64,000 nucleotides of DNA from Ascarosepion bandense (lineage: Eukaryota > Mollusca > Cephalopoda > Sepiida > Sepiidae): contig JBBBDQ010000350.1 of the NCBI GenBank assembly GCA_037127315.1, positions 2,694,501 through 2,758,500 on the forward strand, written 5' to 3'. The first letter of the stretch is position 1. Every line of letters begins with the position of its first letter. Below are positions 57,165 to 64,000 of the stretch, piece after piece. The notes under the pieces are model-generated. The model worked only from the letters and a program-made list of their open reading frames with translations, did not search any database and was not told the DNA's origin. The position numbers and the translations under genes were made by a program.

Positions 57165-59005
57165 AAACCTAAAAAAAGTAATTCGAATCCATTAACTGTC
57201 CGGAAACTCTATTATGATTGTCTGTTAAATGGAGTTCCTGGTTCGCGTGTTAGTGATCTTATGAAATCTATTTTAAAAACATTGTCCTTGAGGCGCTTCT
57301 TTTCGGACATCAGTACTACAACTGTTTATAGAATGGTAGGGGAGCTTGGCTTCCTTTCAGATGTCAAGACATTCAATGCAGTGCTTAGTGCAGAAAACTG
57401 CACTTTAGTTTTCGATGCTACAACTCAAGATGGAATCCATGTGAACTGTGTGCTCTTAACAACACCATCATCCTCTCATCTTGTATCGCTGGATCGTCTT
57501 GCTGGAGGTAGTGCACAGGACTATAAGCAACATATCTGTGACTGCATCAACAACTTAGCTAGAGTAGGTGCACTGTCTACTGGCCAAAGTGTTGATGACA
57601 GTTTACAACTCATCATTTCGAAAATTAAAAGCTGCCTAACTGACCGTGCTCCTGTCAACTATTTGACAGTTTCTTTAATAGAAAAAGAGTGGCAAATTCA
57701 AATTAAACAACTATATTGTAATTTGCATCCCTTGGAAGCAGTTTCATCAAAGACAAGGATGGTCTTGTGGAATTGTGAGACCCACACTCCGGGAACTTCA
57801 GCGATGGGTGAGTGCCTAGCATGGCAAATTATTGTAGCCATGAATTCCCTCAGGTATAGTGATAAATTAGGGCTTGTTAACACAATGGAGTCCTTTTTTT
57901 AACCAACAAGGGATTCCATTGTCCCAAATCCCTAGATACCGAGGGAGTCGGTTGCATATAATTTTTCATCTCGGTGCAACTTATTTTCCCATTTTTGAAG
58001 AGTGCAAGAAATTTGTTTTGGGACTTCCCACCACATATGAAACCGTTTCACGCTTACAGCTGTTATTTACAGAAGCAGATGCTATTGTTGAGATGCAAGT
58101 GCTGGGAATCATAGGGAAGATGCTTTCAGGGCCTTGGATGAGTACCTTCTACACTGATTTAAATTCTCAATTAGACCCCATCGACACTATGAACATTATT
58201 AAGAGGGTCATTGAAAATCTGAAGGCACTAATTGAGGCCCCCAAGAATATTTTGTTCTCAGACACAGACTTCTTTGGAAATCCATTACCAAAGAAAGATA
58301 TAGAATCCCTACTGATTCCCCCGACAAATGAGCTTTTGTTTCAAGAAATGATAACTGCCTGTTTAAAAGGCACTGTGGAAGTTTTAAACAGGCAGTATCA
58401 AAAGTCGTTTGCCACATTGGAGTCTTCTTCCAAGTCAGTGTTAACATTGGTGAGGCAGCACACTATGCTAGCTGAAAGCATCATCGGTGAATTTTGTGAA
58501 AGAAAGAAGCTTGCGCCTAATGCTTATGTATCCAGCATGTGATGTCATCAAGGCCAAGCGGAATGAAATAAGGAAATTCATCGATGATCTGAGTGTTAAG
58601 CAGTTCAAGCGTTACTTAGAGTTGGCATTGAAGTTCAGCAGAGAGAAGATAGCTCAGAAGAAGCAGCTGCATCAAGAAGTTGAAGAAGAAATTGATAAAA
58701 GAATCAAGGCAAAAGGTTGCAAGCAGGAAGAAAAGAAAAGAGTCACGATCCAGAAAAATCTAAACAACTTGACAGATTTTTCAATTTCTTCTTTGCTTAT
58801 TAAATATCCAGACAAAGCAGAAGGCCTGCACAAAATACTCAATGGTAACTTAGTTGGCTATACCATCAGATATATTTGGACAGTTGGTGGTGTTAACCGT
58901 GTTTATACGGGCCACATCATGAGTTTTGAAAATCCATTTTATTGTATTTCCTATCTCGGTGATGAAGTTGGCTGCTCAACTGAGCAAATACGAAATTGGC
59001 GCTGA
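57165..59005 (+). pseudogene. Transposase-like gene: RNase H-like core plus Tudor-like C-terminus
   Basis: One protein of about 610 codons, readable in three consecutive frames: to 57902, 57874-58542 and 58487-59005. The first part has CTLVFDATTQDG (possible first catalytic Asp after a beta strand), SLDRLAGGSAQDY, LTDRAPVNYL (possible second Asp) and CNLHPLE (C-x2-H). This order resembles hAT-type transposase cores. The middle has YRGSRLHIIFHLGATYFPI and an acidic segment. The last part has a basic coiled-coil-like stretch (REKIAQKKQLHQEVEEEIDK) and ends with LVGYTIRYIWTVGG, YTGHIMSF and YLGDEVGCS, which looks like a Tudor-type barrel. Frameshifts lie in a T7 run at 57894-57900 and near 58530. 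No introns or terminal repeats were found. A family of large uncharacterised animal proteins seems related; the transposase identity is inferred. Confidence 0.6.
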
Positions 59006-60141
59006 CTGTTATGCAGGACCTGTATCTGGACAATCAGCTCAGCAATGAGAATAGTTGAATTGAGCGGTCAGAAAAAGAAAAAACAGCCCTGTTCAGGTTC
59101 ATAAAATATTCCCAAATGTCATTCCACTGTGACACATGATAGCAATTTTTATATAATGTTTAGGGGATTATGATTGAATAAAATAATAAGTTATTATATA
59201 ATTCATAATAAAAATTTAATATTTGTCTATCTTTCTGAGATGAGGTACTATTTGCATTATTCAGGCAAATAGTCTTCATCTTTGTTGCCATTTGTATGAC
59301 GTTTTGACTGTTGTATGCTCTGGCCTTCTTCAGGAACTTCGAACTGAACCCTTTTGTTTTTTGTTTTTTTACAATCACTGGGGTATATCATCTTCATTCC
59401 TTGTGTAGAACCTCTTTTTGTTGTCATGAGTCATCCCCCTCTAACTCTCTAAGTTAGTTGTTAACCACTGCTGTAGCCTGGTATTGTACTTATAACTCTT
59501 TGTGTCAAGTCACAGGAACTAACCAATATCTATATTCACTAGGCCATGTGTCTTTAAAAACAAGAACAACAGAATTTTGGGGACTTACAAACCTAATGTT
59601 CAGTAACCATTTTTTTACCAGAGTTCATATTGCAGTGTTTTTATGTTAATGGTTTTCTCTACAAAAATTTAATAAATAAAATGACTGGAACTTTTCATAA
59701 CAGTCTTCTCTATTGTAATAAAAACTCTTGTATGTGTATATGTATATATGTATATATATTTAACAAAGTGAATGGACAGAATTTAATTCTGATTCTAAAC
59801 TTAAACATTCCAGCACCTTTACTCATGATGTCGTACAAAATCAAATTAAAAAAAAACAACCTGCTGTTAAAAATTGTCTACCCTATTAAATAGTTCATGG
59901 TTCTACTATGTATCTTAACCAAACAAAATTATAAAGTGACATGCCTTGATGTCAGACAATTCTGCTTCCTTTCATGACTCAAATCTTCAATTCCATGGTT
60001 ACCTAATTCTCTTTTTGATTGAACAATATTGACACACCTACTATTGTATTTGCTACCTACCCCTTCTACTATCCTTTCAGTTTTTAAATAACCATGAATT
60101 AATCTTATATTTTCTAAATAAAAATTTTCACAATTTATTTT
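59006..60141. other. 3' flank of the transposase-like gene, no gene
   Basis: AT-rich, with a decayed hammerhead-like motif on the minus strand (59300-59345) and a TATG microsatellite at 59732-59758. Confidence 0.5.
59300..59345 (-). other. Remnant of hammerhead-like motif
   Basis: The minus strand reads CTGAAGA (core, tolerant position changed), then AGGCCAGAGC...ACAGTC, then AAAACGTC where GAAACGTC would be expected. G to A at the conserved GAAA and a poor stem II make it inactive, but it looks like a relative of the short-stem-III type. Confidence 0.3.
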
Positions 60142-60410
60142 ATCCCTTGTTTCCTGTTTAGGATGTGGTTTCTGGTTTTCTCTTTCCCAATCTTCTCACT
60201 TTTTTGTTTTTCAATTGGAGTAGATAGACTAAACTATTGCCTGGTTCACACTCCATCCTTGTCTATTGAACAGGTGAAGAGGCTCATCCCTCGTTCCCTG
60301 TTTAGGATGTGGTTTCCGGCTTTCTCTTTTCCAATCTTTTCACTCCTATGTAGCCCCCTGCACATCAGTGGCGTTACCGCCTTGCTCGTGGTGATATGAT
60401 TAAAAAAAAA
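60142..60410 (+). mobile_element. Head-tail LINE derivative with two head units
   Basis: Plus strand: a 5'-truncated head unit (60142-60195), a T-run and one complete head unit starting CAATTGGAGTAG (about 60210), then directly the LINE tail TGTAGCCCCCTGCACATCAG ... GTGATATGATTA and an A-run. The same head-tail junction as at 30727-31341. Confidence 0.88.
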
Positions 60411-60480
60411 GCAAATATCAATATGTCTACTAGTACAAAAGGACAGATGTACACTTATAATGCGCATACACTAATATTTA

Positions 60481-60574
60481 GTGTGTGCATGTGTGTGTGT
60501 GTGTGTGTGTATAATAGGGGTTAGTTTACTTTTTCATTTAGGTTATTTTGTATTGGGATATATGGTTTTTTTTG

Positions 60575-60615
<41 letters not shown>

Positions 60616-60780
60616 AGTGTCGATAGTTTCTTTTATTTTTACTTATCATTGGTGTGGGGTTTGTTGTCTTTTATTTTTACGTTTTTTTTTTTTTGTTCTA
60701 TTAATAGGGTTGATTATGTGTATTTATTGCATTGTTTTGGGGGTCGTGTGGGTGGGGTGCTTTTTTCTTTTTTTAAATTT
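60481..60780. repeat. GT run and long poly-T
   Basis: A (GT)n run at 60490-60511 and an almost unbroken run of more than 30 T at about 60578-60613. The phenylalanine-rich ORFs here are artefacts. Confidence 0.85.
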
Positions 60781-62578
60781 TAACGAGAAATATTTGCGAT
60801 GTTTGCATAAAACTGCTAATTCGTCTCTACGGTTTAATAGTTCGCTACTGTTGGGGTACTTTGGGATAAACTAAATAACCCATACCCTCCTCTAAACCAA
60901 ATACCAGCATCTTAAGAACAATAAACAAACAACTAGACCATACTAAAATCACACCACATATATCATTAACAACAACTCCACGACTGCTACACCAAGACAA
61001 GATAAACAGGAAACCTGTCTTGAACTAAGCTACCTCTCCCAACCCCTAACTCTAAGACCACAATACAGCCAACAAAATCAAAATAAGCTCCCAACCCCAC
61101 TTTCACTAAAAATGTATATTCACCACAAATAAACCGCTTTTCACCAGATAATTTTCATTCCAACTTCCTCACCCAATGAGAAGCACCTTAAAAAAAAAGG
61201 GTAGCTTCGAAACGCGAAAATTTTTGTGGTGATACTATGAATTTATAAACCATTGTAACAACTATTACAATATAATGCTCTACGTTTGTATCAAGCACTC
61301 TTTATAAAAGTAAATGCATGAACAGCAGGTTAAAAAAACCTACGAGTTCCACAATTTTGTTACAATATATATATATATATACATATACTGGATATATTTT
61401 TAGTCCTTTAAATTTTGCACATTTGTCTATAAAAAAAATTTTTTTTTTTTTTTTTTTGCCTCTCCTAGTTTCCTTTTTAATAGTGTAATATCATTTACAC
61501 TGAGATAATTTCTAAGAAAATAATGTTTTTTTTTTTTTTTAATTATGATTGTTTATTAACTAATTCTAGGGACTAGCTTGTATTTCAAATATTAAAATGA
61601 AATTATATTTTCTTTTTAAAAAAAAAAAAAAGTGGTACTTTTGTAGATTTTCAACTTTTGCAAGCATTCATTGTTTTAGCCATCATGAAAAATAATAAGC
61701 ATTACATCTTTTCAGTAAATATCTGTTCCTTTTTTTTTTTTTTTTTTTTTTTATGTATTAGTGCTTTCCACACTAGAGACTTCTACCTAGGTGATTAAAA
61801 CAAAGCATTTATGCTTACAGATATACCTCACCTTATGTTGGTAATTTGTTCCAGGAGAAGCGACATAAGTTGAAAAACAACTTAAGTTGAATTTACTTGT
61901 CACTAGGGGAAATCACAAATAAACATTTCAGTTCTGTATTTTATTTATAAATGGATTTTTAATAATACATGGTCAATAAGTATCTATTTTAAGCTTACAA
62001 AAAAATAAAATTTAATTTTTAAAATAGTACAGAAAAAAAGTAATTTGAATTTATGAATACATATACTTACATACTTGTAGATGTTTATAATTTGGCGATC
62101 TTTATAGTACATTGCAGACTCTATATTTGTGAATGTGGTTTGTTTTGACAAAATAAAATGGTTTTGTAAGGTTAAATAACAAATACAGTTTTTAAAATTA
62201 TTTTACAACAGTAGAAAATATTTGATAAATTTACATTCAATTTGCTTATTTACATTGGTACATACAAATGATATATATTGGAACTACAGCGGAATACACC
62301 AATACTGAGCTCTTAAAGACTGATAAATAAGATGACAACACAGTCTCAGATGTTTTCATATTTCATTCTCTAGAATTTGATGATTATATTAACATTTACT
62401 GTAAATGTACGTATTTTAATATGATTTTTTTGTACTTTTATTCTTATTGTACAGTAACATGATTTTATGTGCTTTTAATACTTTTCTAGTGATATAACTT
62501 CAATATTTGTGGTGGACAGATGTAAAGTCAAATAAAATTTTTATTTTTTTCATGTTCTTTTGACAAACAATGTATTTT
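60781..62578. other. No gene recognised; one hammerhead-like remnant
   Basis: AC-rich segment at 60880-61160, a hammerhead-like remnant at 61168-61232, and a repeat-like CGACATAAGTTGAAAAACAA at 61860. No supported ORF. Confidence 0.5.
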
Positions 62579-64000
62579 TTTTTTTTTTTTTTAATCATCT
62601 CACCCCAAGCAAAGCATTCCACTGCCACTATTGCGCATGGGGTTACATAGAAGATAAAGAGAAGGAGTGGTTAGACATAGGGAATGTTAGGAGGAAGGTG
62701 ACAGATGAGTAAGGATAGCGAGGATGAGGGTTGGGCAGATGGGAAGAGTGTTTGATAGAATGGAAGCAGGTTAGTGTGTTAGGAGGTGTCTATTGACCTT
62801 ACATTTAAACTCTTGGAGATTGTAGCCGTCGGGGAAGCAATCGTTTGGAAGAGAATTCCACAGTCGGGAAGTGCGAGGAAAGAAACTGTTGGAGTAGAAG
62901 TTACGGCTGCATTTTATCGGTTTCACTGTAAAAGGGTGGGATCTAGTTGCTAATCTAGTATCTTGTTCAAATACGTATTTAGGGGGCACCAGTGATCTAA
63001 GTTCATCGGAGCAGAAGCTGTGAAAGTATTTATAGAAGAGACACAGGGAAGCCACGTTGCGCCGGTGGGAGAGAGACTGCAGGCGGTCTGCCAAGTCGGT
63101 ATCTATCACATTGCAGACCCTCCTCTGAACCTTGTCGAGAAGCCCGAGAAGAACAGCAGGGGCACCCGACCAGATATGGCAGCAGTATTCAATGCACGGG
63201 CGGATGGTAGATTTATAAATGTGCAGGATAGATTTAGACGGAAAAAACTTCCGGGCCCTACACAGAAAACCGACTTTCATAGCAGCAGATTTAGCAATGG
63301 ATTCGATATAGTCATTCCATTTGAGTTCCGCTGAAAGTGTTAGACCAAGGAGGTGTAGTGTTTTACTCTCTGGGAGGCAAGCCTGGTCCATGCTAATGGG
63401 AGGTAGGTGAGATTAACGATGATGGTTAATTGAGAGTAGTTTCGTTTTAGAAGCATTAAAATTTACTAGCCATTTCTTACCCCAGTCCAATATGGATTGG
63501 AGGTTTTTTTCAATCTCGGCTGCGAGGTTAGCTTTGACGCCTACACCAGATTTTTGTAGGAGGTGGGAGTAAACTGGTGTCATCGGCATACAAACCTATT
63601 TGGGCTCTTATGGAATCAGGGAGATCATTAATGTATATCAAGAAGAGTGTAGGACCTAAGATGGAGCCTTGGGAGACACCTGCATTTGTATGGTAGTTCT
63701 GAGAGACATGTCCGTTTAATACCACCTTCATTGTGTGGTTAGAGAGGAATGACTGGATTAGTTCAAACAAATGTCCAGTTATGCCATAGCTCCGCAGTTT
63801 ACATTGAAGGCCAGCATGCCAAACTCTGTCGAACGCCTTAGATATATCTAATGCAACGGTTCGGGCTTCACCATTCCTGTCAAGTGCCTGGTATATGTAC
63901 TTGGTGATGGTCGTTAGCATATCAGCAGTAGACCTGGTGAAGCGGAAACCATATTGCTTGTCCGAGAGGAGCCTGTGTGCTGTGAGATGCTGAACCACCT
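62579..64000 (-). mobile_element. Non-LTR retrotransposon copy D (5' part outside window)
   Basis: Nearly identical to copy A over the shared part. The A-tail complement is at about 62579-62592 and the 3' UTR spans 62593-62770. The coding region is split by a frameshift around 63400-63575 into 62771-63391 (RT end and C-terminus) and 63528-63998 (RT with YADD, KAFDRVWHAGL). The remainder lies beyond the window. The close match to copy A, in the same orientation, indicates recent amplification of this subfamily. Confidence 0.93.

Noticed and set aside
57894..57900. Programmed frameshifting at the T7 run of the transposase-like gene
   Set aside because: A second unrelated frameshift further on makes simple decay more likely.
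60481..60874. Phenylalanine-rich ORFs on the plus strand
   Set aside because: They arise from poly-T and GT simple sequence; no other coding signal.

Overview
The window reads as invertebrate nuclear DNA, most likely from a mollusc and probably a cephalopod. This is inferred from its very AT-rich, intron-like character, dense CA/TA microsatellites, tRNA-derived SINEs, a decayed copy of a repeat I associate with octopus and squid DNA (8985-9115), and a tandem C2H2 zinc-finger array. There is no bacterial-style gene organisation. Almost everything is repeat-derived; the only convincing host gene is a SAP-domain gene whose first two exons lie 16 kb apart.

Layout. 1-5.7 kb: an almost intact single-ORF non-LTR retrotransposon (minus strand), then a short segment with a tRNA-like SINE head followed by a hammerhead self-cleaving ribozyme fold (4524-4578), then a LINE fragment. 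6.3-9 kb: a complete but dead Tc1-type DNA transposon with 190-bp inverted repeats and an inner insertion, abutted by two snap-back palindromes. 9-13 kb: interspersed repeats, a SINE and two LTRs each followed by a primer-binding site. 13.3-17.5 kb: two broken LINE copies. 17.5-23.6 kb: TA-rich tandem repeats, a third LTR of the same family and a heavily decayed Gypsy element. 25.1-30.1 kb: a full-length Gypsy/Ty3 element with both LTRs, PBS, polypurine tract and gag-pol, broken by frameshifts. 30.7-31.3 kb: tandem 150-bp LINE 5' heads ending in the LINE 3' tail. 31.7 kb: a second hammerhead-like fold. 32.2-33.6 kb: a zinc-finger array with two in-frame stops. 35.9-52.1 kb: exons 1 and 2 of the SAP gene; its 16-kb intron 1 hides a degenerate kilobase-scale repeat and a long hairpin. 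48.5-49.7 kb: SINEs. 54.4-55.1 kb: a mariner tail joined to another transposon-like remnant. 57.2-59.0 kb: a broken transposase-like gene with an RNase H-like core and a Tudor-like tail. 60-64 kb: low complexity, another head-tail LINE derivative, and a LINE copy almost identical to the first one, cut by the window end.

The most interesting signals are the ribozyme folds, especially the one attached to a tRNA-like head, which suggests a retrozyme- or SINE-like self-cleaving element; the short head-plus-tail LINE derivatives that multiply the LINE 5' region in tandem; the unusual transposase/Tudor-like gene; and the cryptic long-period repeat in the SAP-gene intron. All protein and family calls come from motif reading and no database search was run.
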